Assembly: GCA_947502305.1 (NCBI GenBank)
Contig: CANMZA010000002.1
Span: forward strand, 711,041-775,040
DNA length: 64,000 nt
Direction of reading: 5' to 3'
Origin: an uncultured Erythrobacter sp.
GTDB lineage: Bacteria; Pseudomonadota; Alphaproteobacteria; Sphingomonadales; Sphingomonadaceae
Shown here: positions 47,358 to 56,458 of the stretch, piece after piece
How positions within the stretch are numbered: position 1 is the first letter of the stretch
Layout: the number at the start of each line of letters is the position of its first letter
Made by a program: the position numbers and the translations under genes
The notes under the pieces: generated by a model
The model's database searches: none
The model's input: the letters and a program-made list of their open reading frames with translations, nothing else
Told to the model about the DNA's origin: nothing

Positions 47358-48506
47358 TTACATGCCCGAACCCGGACCGTAAGTGACTTCAACACGGCGG
47401 TTCTGCAGTTCGCGAACACCGTCAGCGGTAGGTACGCGTGGCTGTGATTCGCCAAACGCTTCGCCGCTAATGCGACCACCCGGAATGCCGCGACCGGTCA
47501 GGTAAGCCGTGACCGATGTGTTGCGACGCTCAGCCAATCCGATGTTGTAAGCAACGCTACCGGAACGGTCGGCGTGGCCTGCAAGCATGACGTTCGCGGT
47601 ACCGCAATTGGCGTAAGCCGTGACTGCGTTATCCAAGATCGTTGCCGCATCCGCAGTAATGACCGATTCGTCGTGGTCAAAGAACACGATGTACGGGCCA
47701 GTGTTACACGCAGGCGCCGGTGGTGGTGGCGGCGGTGGTGGCGGTGGCGGTGGTGGCGGTGGTGGAGGCGGAGGTGGTGGAGGCGGCGGTGGTGGAGGCG
47801 GAGGTGCCTCGCCGCCAAAGTTGTAGATGATCGACCCCAAAACCGAATGTGAGCTCAGATCAGTTTCGAGCGAACGCCCGAGCGGATCAATAATGCTTAC
47901 GTTCGTTGCATTGAAGTAGCGATACTTCAGACCAACATCCCAGCTATCGCTGATTGGTGCGCGAACACCGGCGAGAAGCTGCCAAGCAAGACCTGTGTCA
48001 GAATCGTCCCAGACGCCTGGGCCGTTTGTGTTCACGCGGCCGTCGAGGTCGACGCGAGCAACACCAACACCTGCACCAGCAAAGCCTTGGATGCCTTCGT
48101 CAGAGCCAAAGTCAAAAAGACCATTGACCATGAAGCTCAGTGCATTGAATTCACCAAGAGCAGCACGCGTGCCGGTGAAAGTGTTGAAACCACCCGGCGC
48201 AGTTGCCGATGGGTTGTTAACGAGGCCAGCAGTGCCTGCTGAAACTTCGTCGAGCTCTGCGGTCCGATAGCTGGCTTCTGCTTCGAGACGGAACGCCCCA
48301 AAGTCGTGGCCAACTACTGCACCGAAGTCTCCTCCGGAATCGTGGTCAGCGACGGCATCGCTAATGTTGCCGTCAACATCAAAAGTGACGTCTTCAACAA
48401 GCATCACACCAGCATCGCCCTGGATGTACCATTGCCCTTCGCGGGCCATAGCGGGCGTGGTGAGTGCGGTTGAAGCCATCGCCAAACCTATGACGATTTT
48501 ACGCAT
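47358..48506 (-). CDS. OmpA-family outer-membrane protein with poly-proline linker
   Basis: 382 residues. Signal peptide (IVIGLAMASTALTTPAMA), an N-terminal eight-stranded barrel (about residues 22-235; repeated aromatic-rich strands such as GLKYRYFNATNVS), then 29 consecutive prolines, and a C-terminal OmpA peptidoglycan-binding domain (YIVFFDHDESVITADAAT, GHADRSGSVAYNIGLAERR). It links the outer membrane to the cell wall. The poly-Pro stretch (codons at 47718-47804) would stall ribosomes without EF-P. GGGG precedes ATG 48506; its terminator is strong. Confidence 0.95.
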   Translation of the reverse strand: MRKIVIGLAMASTALTTPAMAREGQWYIQGDAGVMLVEDVTFDVDGNISDAVADHDSGGDFGAVVGHDFGAFRLEAEASYRTAELDEVSAGTAGLVNNPSATAPGGFNTFTGTRAALGEFNALSFMVNGLFDFGSDEGIQGFAGAGVGVARVDLDGRVNTNGPGVWDDSDTGLAWQLLAGVRAPISDSWDVGLKYRYFNATNVSIIDPLGRSLETDLSSHSVLGSIIYNFGGEAPPPPPPPPPPPPPPPPPPPPPPPPPPPPPAPACNTGPYIVFFDHDESVITADAATILDNAVTAYANCGTANVMLAGHADRSGSVAYNIGLAERRNTSVTAYLTGRGIPGGRISGEAFGESQPRVPTADGVRELQNRRVEVTYGPGSGM

Positions 48507-48606
48507 TCTAAATTTCCCCTTCTTTAGGTCTGAGGCGCTACGTCGTCTCTAACTTCTCCCCAAGGCAGTAGCAAGCAATCAATGGCTCTGAACTGTTGCA
48601 AGAATG

Positions 48607-48640
48607 CCGCGATTGCCCTTCAGGCGGCTAAAAATCGCGG
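48607..48640. other. hairpin between the GTA cluster end and the ompA-like gene
   Basis: CCGCGATT (48607-48614) and AATCGCGG (48633-48640) are perfectly complementary with an internal GCC/GGC. It lies 50 bases past the last GTA gene. Without a T-run it is a weak candidate for the GTA transcript end; it may instead belong to the ompA upstream region. Confidence 0.35.
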
Positions 48641-48689
48641 TAGATGGCGTGTTTTGCGAAGTATTTGGGGCGTGGCAGCCCTTCGATTC

Positions 48690-49151
48690 TTAGGATGGAT
48701 TCGCAAAAACCCCCGTCTTTCGAAGAACTTCGACGAGATCATTTAGCATCTGTCGTGCCTCTGCGTCGATAGTCCCGCCGCCTGATGGAGCGCTTGGTTC
48801 GACCGGACTTTCCCATTGGCCATTGAAGTGCACAAATGCGCCGTGCTCGCGGTCAAACAGTCTCATGCCTTCTTTGGCTTCCAAGAATAGCCAATCTCCG
48901 CCGACGCGGACTGCAATCCGATCTTCTTGCCCAGCCCATTCGGCTGTAGCGACGGAGGTCACCCTGTACGTATCTCCGTCGGCAGGCGAGGCAGGTGGTG
49001 ACGGCAGAGAATCAAGAACACTTTGCTGAAGCAAAGCGTCGATCAATGTGAGGGACTGATTGAGGAAAAACTCCTTCTGCGCTTGGCCAGAAAACAGCAA
49101 AGGCAAGCCAAAATGCGGAGTTACCGAGGGAAATGAAAGTGCGACTGCCAT
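48690..49151 (-). CDS. DUF2793 protein (putative GTA tail-fibre or adhesin)
   Basis: 153 residues from ATG 49151 (GGAGA 7 bases upstream). The block TPHFGLPLLFSGQAQKEFFL followed by NQSLTLIDALLQQSV is the DUF2793 signature. EGMRLFDREHGAFVHFNG closes the domain. In R. capsulatus a DUF2793 protein outside the main cluster is a GTA fibre component; here it is the last gene of the cluster, 15 bases after the baseplate gene. A role in cell attachment is inferred. Confidence 0.8.
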   Translation of the reverse strand: MAVALSFPSVTPHFGLPLLFSGQAQKEFFLNQSLTLIDALLQQSVLDSLPSPPASPADGDTYRVTSVATAEWAGQEDRIAVRVGGDWLFLEAKEGMRLFDREHGAFVHFNGQWESPVEPSAPSGGGTIDAEARQMLNDLVEVLRKTGVFANPS

Positions 49152-49166
49152 CAAAAGTCTCCGGGT

Positions 49167-51347
49167 TTAAGTGATCGATGCAAGGGAGAGGGGGCGCGAT
49201 TGGCCATAGGTGCCTAATTGCCGAACCCACAATGATTCTGGCCCAAATTCAGCGAGCAAATCCGCCTTGTCGGTCGGGGTAAGGTTGAATTGGGGCTCGC
49301 TAACGGTCCACGATCTCAAGGGTGCCTCGGGCGGGCCATAGCTGACGGTGTAAACCTCTTGCTCTTCGACAAGGGGCACTTCGCTTCCATCGCTCCAGCT
49401 CCACTGGCCCCTGGCACGGCGGGTCCAACACAATTGCCACGAATCATCAGTTGCGACGTCCAATTTTGCATGAACGGGGCTCGGCGGGCGCAGTGACAAG
49501 CCAGCATTTTGCAAATCGGCAAAAACGGCTTCCTCGTCCCCTCGTCCAATCGCAGCGATGCGGGTTCCAGCAGCGGAGGGCACTTCATCGGTGTTGAGCG
49601 CGGTTAAGCGATCATCCACCAAAACCGCCAAAACCCCGCTTTGATGCCCCTGCGCAGCGGCCTGTTCTGTCCCGGCCCGCCCACGCAAGAGACCACTGAG
49701 CCGCCATACATTGCCGCCCAGCAATTCTGCCGAAAGGAATTGGACAATCTCATCTCCCACCAACAGCCGGTTTTCGCCCATCGCAAGACCAGTCGCATCT
49801 GTGCTATCAAAGGCCAGATCATCAGCCGCTAAGGCGATATCGAGAAAAGCTGCCGGTTCGAACAGGGTGCAAGCAGAGCCATCAATCGGATTTGCAAGCG
49901 CACCAAGGACCGCCCGCTGGCTGCTGGCCGATTCAATCGGGTTAAGCGTTGAGCCTTGTTCCACAAACAAGGAGGCCCCTCTCCAACCGTTATTGACTGC
50001 GGATGCCGCGGCGTAAATGGTCGGTGTTGCCGGGTTGGACGTGTTGACTGGTGGAACTTCGAACGCGCTTATGAGCGTTGGAGGCGCTTGCAGATCTAAG
50101 GGTATGTTGGCAGTGCCAGAATCGCTTGGCACCACAGCCCCAAGTTCTGGCGCATATCGCTCTAGGCTGAGCTCAATCCCGCGGTCGAACCATTCCCAGC
50201 TTTTGATGAACCAATAGCCACTCGTATCCGGCAATCTGACGACGCTGCCGGGGCCGATTTGTGGGTCAAGCTCGCCGATCTTCCAAACAACTTGTTCATT
50301 GAGCCAGCGCGATCTGTGCGCGTTGGAATTCGCCAATTGGCGCGCGCCCTCTGCGGTCATCGCGGCGGGTAAATCGACCACGGTTTCCCGGCCTTCTGGA
50401 CGCAATCCCAGCGCTCTTTGAACGCCGGGTTGGTAATCGCGCCCTTCATCATAGTAGCGCAGCGCCAAAGGCTCCCGCCCGGTCGCTTCACCGCGCTGTT
50501 TATGCCGTTCCTCAGCGTCCGCACTGTCCCGTGCCGACAATTGCTCCGGCAGGACCGGCACAGATGGCGGCAAGGCAGTGGTCGAGGTGAAATTGAGACC
50601 GTCTGCGGTGGTGACGCAGCTTAAGGGGAAGACGCGATCAATTGCGCTCAAGGAAGAGGCCAATGCTCCGCCTTCATCTGAAAAACCCCGGGCATTTTTA
50701 AGGACAACCTCGCCAGATTTGTTGATGCTTTGGGGCACCAATTGACCGATCGAGATTGTGTCATCATCCGGGGCAAACAATTCAAAATTCAAGGCAGGAA
50801 TGCGGTTACCAAAATCGTTGAGTTGCAGGTCTTCGAACACAACATAAGCACAATCGCGAAAGGCCGGTGCTTGGCTGCCGCGATCTGCTGCGATCAGCGG
50901 GTCAACAGCGCCATCACCAGTGCCAAGATAGGTGCGCAGCGTCCCTTCAACCTTGAGATCGCCGCCCGCGCCGCGCAGCAAGTTGCCATCTGCCCAGATC
51001 CTGCCAATCCGATCGATGGGCGTGCTGGAAAGCGCGACTGCAAATGAAGCGGAATAGGAATAGGTCTTGGTCGACGGTTTGCCTTTTCCGCCGCCTACTT
51101 TTGACGTTGATTCGATCAGTTCGGTCGACCAGATCACGGACCCAGCCACACGCATACGGCCAAAATGCCGGGGCATTGGCTGCCCATAGCTGGAGGTTGT
51201 GACCGATAGTTCGCGCAGGCGCGGACCTTCTCTGCTTCCGCCGCCAAAAACGGCGGCATCCACCTGTTGGCCGACAATCGCGCCGATAGAGCCGCCGATC
51301 GGGCCGCCAACATAGGTTCCGACAGCGGTAAGAATTAGAGTAGCCAC
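49167..51347 (-). CDS. GTA baseplate / host-specificity protein (g15-like), short form
   Basis: 726 residues from GTG 51347 (GGAGAA upstream). A Gly-zipper-like N-terminus (TYVGGPIGGSIGAIVGQQVD), a phage_tail_3-like middle with RHFGRMRVAGSVIWSTEL, YSASFAVALSSTPIDRIGRI, and a C-terminal fibre-binding-like part (RAGTEQAAAQGHQSGVLAVL, CWTRRARGQWSWSDG). The R. capsulatus counterpart is about 1300 residues and contains a GTA TIM-barrel domain; no such segment is visible here. The barrel-like segment lies in the distal-tail fusion two genes further upstream in the operon. Confidence 0.82.
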   Translation of the reverse strand: MATLILTAVGTYVGGPIGGSIGAIVGQQVDAAVFGGGSREGPRLRELSVTTSSYGQPMPRHFGRMRVAGSVIWSTELIESTSKVGGGKGKPSTKTYSYSASFAVALSSTPIDRIGRIWADGNLLRGAGGDLKVEGTLRTYLGTGDGAVDPLIAADRGSQAPAFRDCAYVVFEDLQLNDFGNRIPALNFELFAPDDDTISIGQLVPQSINKSGEVVLKNARGFSDEGGALASSLSAIDRVFPLSCVTTADGLNFTSTTALPPSVPVLPEQLSARDSADAEERHKQRGEATGREPLALRYYDEGRDYQPGVQRALGLRPEGRETVVDLPAAMTAEGARQLANSNAHRSRWLNEQVVWKIGELDPQIGPGSVVRLPDTSGYWFIKSWEWFDRGIELSLERYAPELGAVVPSDSGTANIPLDLQAPPTLISAFEVPPVNTSNPATPTIYAAASAVNNGWRGASLFVEQGSTLNPIESASSQRAVLGALANPIDGSACTLFEPAAFLDIALAADDLAFDSTDATGLAMGENRLLVGDEIVQFLSAELLGGNVWRLSGLLRGRAGTEQAAAQGHQSGVLAVLVDDRLTALNTDEVPSAAGTRIAAIGRGDEEAVFADLQNAGLSLRPPSPVHAKLDVATDDSWQLCWTRRARGQWSWSDGSEVPLVEEQEVYTVSYGPPEAPLRSWTVSEPQFNLTPTDKADLLAEFGPESLWVRQLGTYGQSRPLSLASIT

Positions 51348-51369
51348 GAGGCAATTCTCCTAGAATTTT

Positions 51370-51783
51370 TTAAAGCAGTCGCCAGTGTGCGAGGGGCTCG
51401 GGCGGAATGGGCATCGTTTGGCGCACGACCCGTCTCAAACCTGCATGGGCGTGGATCACCACATCGCCGCATTCGACTATGACGAGATGCTGCTGGGTTG
51501 GGCCGGGCTGAACCATCACAACATCGCCGGCGCGCGCCGTTCCTCGGGCAATACTAAACCCCGAATGTTCCGCGAATTTCTGCCAAAGCGTGGTGTTCGA
51601 ATTGCGCAATCTGTAACCCTCTGGCAGCCGTGCCCGCCCGCCGATTGCTCGAAGGCTGGCGTGAATGAGGCCGACACAATCCAGACCACTGGCGGGATTG
51701 CGCCCATGCAACCGAAACTTCGTTCCGATCAGCGAAGCAGCGGCTTGCGCAAGGCGATTTCCCGGCGCCTCAACGAATGTCAC
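51370..51783 (-). CDS. NlpC/P60-type peptidase (g14-like)
   Basis: 137 residues from GTG 51783, overlapping the previous stop by 4 bases. Catalytic Cys in ASGLDCVGLIHASL (about residue 36), catalytic His in TQQHLVIVECGD. The fold follows the TIGR02219 phage cell-wall peptidase group. In R. capsulatus GTA it sits in the baseplate and cleaves peptidoglycan during DNA delivery. Confidence 0.9.
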   Translation of the reverse strand: MTFVEAPGNRLAQAAASLIGTKFRLHGRNPASGLDCVGLIHASLRAIGGRARLPEGYRLRNSNTTLWQKFAEHSGFSIARGTARAGDVVMVQPGPTQQHLVIVECGDVVIHAHAGLRRVVRQTMPIPPEPLAHWRLL

Positions 51784-52595
51784 GCTCCGCCCTGACCATA
51801 ACGTGCAAGCAGATCGTTTCCGGGAAGGAAGGGTTCCCCGCGAAAGTTCACAGCATTGGCGAACCGATTGGTGCAGGTCAGCAAAGTGTGATCGCAGCCT
51901 TCGGTAAGCTCTGCCGGTGTGCCTGTAGCAATTGCATCATCTAAGGGACGATCAAGGGTGAGCCAATTGCCGTCCGCGCTTATGATCCCAAGCGCCATTC
52001 CGGTTTGGGGGCCGCTCAGAAACCGCAATTTGCCGCCGACGAAATCATCACCAGATGTCCCCGAAAATTGCACGCGGTTGAGGTCGAGATTGAAACCACT
52101 AAGCGTCACGCGAGAGGTGAATTTGTTAGCGGATAGGCCGCACCCAGGGCCGCAAAATGCCGCCCGGCAAGTCGGGCTTGTGCGCGGGACCAAATCTTGC
52201 TCCAGTATGTGTTTGGCAGAGCGCAATTCGGCTGAGAATCCGCGCCGATCATCCTCGATCCGGCCCAACGTTCCAGAATACATCGCATGATGATCGAAGG
52301 TTTCCCAATCGACGATCCCGATCTCGATTGCGGCGCTATCGAAGAGACCGGCCGCGAGATCGCGCTCGCGGATTGAATCATGGCTGAGAGCTCCGTCAAC
52401 ACCCGCACTGTCTTCCGACAAATCGGACGTCATCCGGATCGCTGCGGGGACCATGCCCGGTGCGGCCCGGTGCTTTATCCCGCCAAAGGATAAATCCCGG
52501 TCGTGGCTCGTGAAGCCAAATGCGATCCCGTCGCGCCGAAAAATGCGCCAATATGTCGCGGCGGTGTCCAATTCCCGATCAAAGAAAACACGCAT
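51780..52595 (-). CDS. GTA hub protein, DUF2163 (g13-like)
   Basis: 271 residues; the ATG overlaps the previous stop (TGATG). DUF2163 features: YWRIFRRDGIAFGFTSHDRD, the central ITMTSDLSEDSAGVDGAL-like block, and a C-terminal Cys cluster (TCRAAFCGPGCGLSA, then EGCDHTLLTCTNRF) and NFRGEPFLPGND. The hub of the R. capsulatus particle is reported to hold an iron-sulfur cluster; the Cys spacing here fits that. Forms the ring at the tail tip. Confidence 0.92.
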   Translation of the reverse strand: MRVFFDRELDTAATYWRIFRRDGIAFGFTSHDRDLSFGGIKHRAAPGMVPAAIRMTSDLSEDSAGVDGALSHDSIRERDLAAGLFDSAAIEIGIVDWETFDHHAMYSGTLGRIEDDRRGFSAELRSAKHILEQDLVPRTSPTCRAAFCGPGCGLSANKFTSRVTLSGFNLDLNRVQFSGTSGDDFVGGKLRFLSGPQTGMALGIISADGNWLTLDRPLDDAIATGTPAELTEGCDHTLLTCTNRFANAVNFRGEPFLPGNDLLARYGQGGA

Positions 52596-54916
52596 CAGAG
52601 CTCTTCTCTTAGCTCGATAAGTGGGATGCTTGGCGCTTCGCCAGCTTCGAAATTGACGCCGGAAATGTCGATGCGGTCCTCTGCAAAGCGGACCGGCACG
52701 TCGAATAGAAAACCCGCCCGAACTTCCGCGCCAATCGCTGGCGCCTGCGCAAGCGTGAGCAGACCATTGGAGCTCAGCGTCCAATCGAGCACGGGCGTTC
52801 CGCCGACGCTTACCAAGAGCGTTTCGATCCGGGGCCGTGTGATGGGCCGTTGTTGCGGGTCTTCGCCCGGCCCATATGATTTCATGAGCTGGAAATCTGC
52901 TCGCCCGCCATCGCCAAGCCCGATCAGCTGATCAAGCATTGTCGGCGCCCCGGTCATTCCGTTTGAGCTGTGGTCGAAAGGGTCACTGATGCGGAACCCG
53001 ATTGCCGCACCGCGGCGTGCCCGGAAAAACGCGATCAACTCTGACAATTCAGCTTCTGATCGTATCCCGGGACCAACATCAAAATGCACTCTTGCATCAG
53101 ACCAGAGCGAATTGCGCCGTTCGTGGCCCGAGGCGGTCACGGAAATAGAGGTCGAAAATTCCGGGGCAACAGCAGTGCTGCGGCCGAGCGGAAAGGGGTA
53201 GAGCACGTCGTCAAAGGCTTCCATGAAATCCTCTCCGGTTGGGGGCAGGCGTGTGTATCCATCGCGGTTGATTTGCGGCTGAGCCCAGACATATCGGCGC
53301 GGGACGCCGCGCCGCGCGGCCTCATCAATTCCTGCGTCAATTCTTGTCCAAAACTGTTCTGCATCTGCTGGGTCGAGGACAAATCCGGCGAGATAATCCT
53401 GTTCCTCAATTGGATATTGCAAACGGGCATCAACGAATGTGTAGGCAGCCCTGCGCAGTGCATCGGCCCCGCCGGTAAGCCAGTCGTAATCCTCCACCTG
53501 CAGCCGGTCGAAGGCAGGCCTTGCCCAGCCAAGCGGCAGGTTTGCGCGATAAAGCTCGGGCATTTCGGGGTTGAGAATTGTGGGTGTGAAAGCCAGGAGC
53601 AACACCTCTGCATCGCCGGTCGCCGCCTCTCTCACATCGGCGGTCAAGTCGGCGGTCGATTGCGCCAACAAGGCTCCTGCCTCGTCAAGCAATGCGATTT
53701 CGGCCGCGCCTAGCGGCTCTCGCATGTCAGCAATTTCTGGTGGCGAGCCGCCAAAAGCGGCGCGCGCCGCATCATCATAGAGGTGAATTTGGCCGTCAAT
53801 TGTCGTCCACCACCACGGCTCACCAATCTGAAAACGCACAGGCTGTGTGGATGCTTCGAGCAGGCTGGTAAAATTGATCGCGCTTGCGCTTAGCCATGCC
53901 ATCGCGTCGCTATTCGCAGGCGACAAGAGCGATGATGGCGGAACCCAACCGGTTTGTGCCGCCGCTCCGCTGACTGTGCGCTGTTTCCAAGCTTCCGGGC
54001 AAAAGGCGTCGAACAATTCGTAGGAAATTGATGCGATAATCTCGAGATCATTGTCTCTTGCGATCGCAAAGAAATTTTCATGCCAGTTGGTCGCCGGATC
54101 ACACAATTCACCATTCGGCACGGCGAGTAATGAACCATCTTGCTGAGCGAGCCGCATAAAGTGGCTCATACCGACATAGTGTACGATATCCTCGCGGTAG
54201 CCGAGGCCAACCACGCCTCGGATCAAGCGTGCGGGCGTTTGGTCATACCCGTCATCATAGGCGGTTGCGATCCGTTCGCCGTGGACCGGGAGACGCACAT
54301 CGCCAATTTCGAGCATTCCATGCAGGCCATCTGTTATGATCTGTGAAATCGTCACTTGGCCATTGAAACGGGCGCTCAATGGGGTCGTGCTGCCTGCGAC
54401 ATAGTCCGGCGAGACCAAGGAAATGAACATCCGGTCAATGTCGGCGGGATGGATCGGGTTGCCGGGCAATGCGAAACCGCTGGCCAATTGTGAAAACGGC
54501 AGTTCAATCCGGGCATCAGTCGGCGTGCCTGCGGCGTAATTCCAGAGCCTAACAAACCAAGTTTGCGGGTTCCCCGCAGCGTCTCGGCCTTCGATTGTCA
54601 GCGTTGGACCGTTGACTTCATCGAGCGGGATAACGCCTTGCGATTGCCAACGAAAACTGAGGATTGTGTTCGAATAATCCCGGTTCGTCGCGTAAGCGAG
54701 CAAGGGATGGTCCAAGCTGTCAACGCTATCCCAGATCAGTCCAACCAGTTCCCCCTCGTGGTGAAGTTCAACGTCGATTTGCATGCTGTCGGCGCTGGTG
54801 CTGATGACCGATGCCATAGCTGGACGAGGGAAATTTACTGTCCAAAACCGTGGGTCAAACCTTTGCATGAAGCTCGATTCTTGTGCGCGGCGCTCGCTTG
54901 TTAGCCAAAATGCCAT
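52595..54916 (-). CDS. distal-tail protein (DUF2460, g12-like) fused to an N-terminal sheath/TIM-barrel-like region
   Basis: 773 residues. The last 210 (from about 565: DDVLYPFPLGRSTAVAPEFS, then FFRARRGAAIGFRISDPFDH) are a complete DUF2460 / TIGR02217 distal-tail protein, the usual whole length of GTA g12. The N-terminal 200 residues (EGELVGLIWDSVDSLDHPLL, AGNPQTWFVRLWNYAAG) and residues about 230-560 with barrel-like strands (YVGMSHFMRL, IIASISYELFD, VRFQIGEPWWW, YLAGFVLDPAD) resemble the non-contractile tail-sheath N-terminal and TIM-barrel modules described in some siphophages (from memory). GGAGGA lies 6 bases before ATG 54916, so the long form is the real start. No internal start was needed to explain the DUF2460 part. 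Confidence 0.82.
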   Translation of the reverse strand: MAFWLTSERRAQESSFMQRFDPRFWTVNFPRPAMASVISTSADSMQIDVELHHEGELVGLIWDSVDSLDHPLLAYATNRDYSNTILSFRWQSQGVIPLDEVNGPTLTIEGRDAAGNPQTWFVRLWNYAAGTPTDARIELPFSQLASGFALPGNPIHPADIDRMFISLVSPDYVAGSTTPLSARFNGQVTISQIITDGLHGMLEIGDVRLPVHGERIATAYDDGYDQTPARLIRGVVGLGYREDIVHYVGMSHFMRLAQQDGSLLAVPNGELCDPATNWHENFFAIARDNDLEIIASISYELFDAFCPEAWKQRTVSGAAAQTGWVPPSSLLSPANSDAMAWLSASAINFTSLLEASTQPVRFQIGEPWWWTTIDGQIHLYDDAARAAFGGSPPEIADMREPLGAAEIALLDEAGALLAQSTADLTADVREAATGDAEVLLLAFTPTILNPEMPELYRANLPLGWARPAFDRLQVEDYDWLTGGADALRRAAYTFVDARLQYPIEEQDYLAGFVLDPADAEQFWTRIDAGIDEAARRGVPRRYVWAQPQINRDGYTRLPPTGEDFMEAFDDVLYPFPLGRSTAVAPEFSTSISVTASGHERRNSLWSDARVHFDVGPGIRSEAELSELIAFFRARRGAAIGFRISDPFDHSSNGMTGAPTMLDQLIGLGDGGRADFQLMKSYGPGEDPQQRPITRPRIETLLVSVGGTPVLDWTLSSNGLLTLAQAPAIGAEVRAGFLFDVPVRFAEDRIDISGVNFEAGEAPSIPLIELREEL

Positions 54917-54932
54917 GATCGTTCCTCCGAGC

Positions 54933-55505
54933 TCAACGTTCTTGCAATGCGCGGCGGACCGCGCTTGCGACTTGCCGCGAGGACCGCTGCATTGCTGTTG
55001 GTGCTGATGTGCCGCGAGGGGACGCCAATTGGATCGCTACGCGGACATCGCGGCCCGGCGCCACCGACCCGGCATTGGGCGCAATTTTGCCGGCGCTTGT
55101 CGGGACGAACAATTCCGGCCCATTTTCGCCTACGACATAGCCTCGCCCAGGCGAAACTGGACCGCCTGTGGCACGGCCTGGCAATCCCAGAAGTGAGCCG
55201 ATTGATTGACCAATCAGACTGCTTAAACCTGAGTTTGAATCGCCAAGCAGCGAGCTAAAGCCAGAATTGATGGCGTGCGATGCGATAGAATCGAGCGTGC
55301 TGAACGCGATACGCTTGAGGTCATCGAACCCGAGGCTACCGCGCCTCAATGCAGAAAGCAGGCTGCGCTCTAGAACCGAACCGGCCTTGCCAAAACCATC
55401 CAGCAAAGAGGTATCCAGCGCCCCGCGCATGCTTTCGAGATCGGCATTGAATCCGTCGGTGGTGGCCCGGACATCGATCACGAGCTCTTCGAAATTGTCA
55501 TCCAT
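54933..55505 (-). CDS. short tape-measure protein (g11-like)
   Basis: 190 residues. ELVIDVRATTDGFNADLESM at the start, a Leu/Ser-rich helical centre, and the conserved tape-measure ending GRATGGPVSPGRGYVVGENG then PELFVPTSAGKI. Very short compared with phage tape measures, as in R. capsulatus GTA (about 220). Overlaps the chaperone gene by 8 bases. Sets tail length and probably passes into the recipient's periplasm during delivery. Confidence 0.85.
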   Translation of the reverse strand: MDDNFEELVIDVRATTDGFNADLESMRGALDTSLLDGFGKAGSVLERSLLSALRRGSLGFDDLKRIAFSTLDSIASHAINSGFSSLLGDSNSGLSSLIGQSIGSLLGLPGRATGGPVSPGRGYVVGENGPELFVPTSAGKIAPNAGSVAPGRDVRVAIQLASPRGTSAPTAMQRSSRQVASAVRRALQER

Positions 55506-55722
55506 GTTTGTCGCGCTCCAACATTTGGGCGATTAAGTCTCGGCTGGGTGCCGTTGCGGATTGTTCGGATTCTGGATCGCGGATCGAGGATGCCAATTCC
55601 GCAGGGGTCGCCTGCCAAAAATCAGCCGGTCGCCAACCCAGCATCCGCGATGCCAGGCTGCACCAAAGCGGCACGTTGTCGCGAAAAGCACCGTCAGCGC
55701 CATCCGCATTGGCCTGTGTCAC
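55498..55722 (-). CDS. tail assembly chaperone (g10.1-like, Phage_TAC_6)
   Basis: 74 residues from GTG 55722 with a 4-base overlap. The rcc01693-type pattern is present: LASRMLGWRPADFWQATPAE then DRDLIAQML-like end. Together with the upstream gene it takes the place of the two frameshift-related chaperones of phages. Confidence 0.8.
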   Translation of the reverse strand: MTQANADGADGAFRDNVPLWCSLASRMLGWRPADFWQATPAELASSIRDPESEQSATAPSRDLIAQMLERDKHG

Positions 55723-56033
55723 GCTTGCCCTTGCAGGACCTGAGCAAGGATGGCGCGAACCGGTTTGGTTGCGCCAACTAGGCCCATTTCAAGCACCGCT
55801 TTGCCGATGGCTTCGCGGTCGGGGCGGGGATTGCTATCGGTGCAATGCCACAGCAATCCGGTGATCTCTGCCAAAGTGATGCCGCCGTCAGAGGCTCGTT
55901 CAACCAGCGCAAAAAGAGAGCCAAGCTCTTCTTCCGCAGCAATAAGGTTTTCAAAGCTGGGGCGCAGCAGGAGCCGGCGACCTTGGACGGTAAACTCACC
56001 CTCACCGCGCAGCGGGTTGGCAGCGCGGGTCAT
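55719..56033 (-). CDS. GTA gp10-family tail assembly chaperone
   Basis: 104 residues; ATGA overlap with the tail-tube gene. GEGEFTVQGRRLLLRPSFEN then LIAAEEELGSLFALVERASD and ITLAEITGLLWHC are the GTA_gp10 (PF11836-type) pattern. Assists tail assembly and is probably absent from the particle. Confidence 0.87.
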   Translation of the reverse strand: MTRAANPLRGEGEFTVQGRRLLLRPSFENLIAAEEELGSLFALVERASDGGITLAEITGLLWHCTDSNPRPDREAIGKAVLEMGLVGATKPVRAILAQVLQGQA

Positions 56034-56437
56034 GCAGTTACGACCGCGCCGGAACTTTCCAATTGCAGCGTATAATTGCGTTCACCATTGAAATCGCCCG
56101 AATAATCGAGCCGCTGGACCACAAACCGCCCGCGCATTCGTGCGCCGTCTTCGAATGACAATTCGTAATCATCAATTGTCCCAGCAAGAGCATGGCTTTG
56201 AATTGCGCTTTCCGATTGGCTGCCGAGGAAAATCCCGGCTGCGCTCACTGAGACCGAGCGGGTTCCTGCGCCTGAAAGTAGGTCGCGCCAACCGCCGGAT
56301 TCCTTGTGAGTAACAACCACGGGATCGCCGTTGATCGACAATTGCGTGGTTCTGAGACCGGCGACGGTTTCGTAAGTAAGCGGCGAGCCGCTGTCACCGA
56401 TCTTGAGCAGAAATGCTGATCCATTTTGCGCTGGCAT
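56030..56437 (-). CDS. major tail (tube) protein (g9-like)
   Basis: 135 residues, TP901-1-type family. AQNGSAFLLKIGDSGSPLTY, TVAGLRTTQLSINGDPVVVT and RFVVQRLDYSGDFNGERNYT mark the tube fold. Strong GGAGAA site before ATG 56437. Main building block of the flexible tail. Confidence 0.92.
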   Translation of the reverse strand: MPAQNGSAFLLKIGDSGSPLTYETVAGLRTTQLSINGDPVVVTHKESGGWRDLLSGAGTRSVSVSAAGIFLGSQSESAIQSHALAGTIDDYELSFEDGARMRGRFVVQRLDYSGDFNGERNYTLQLESSGAVVTA

Positions 56438-56458
56438 AGTTAATTCTCCGGTTCTTAA

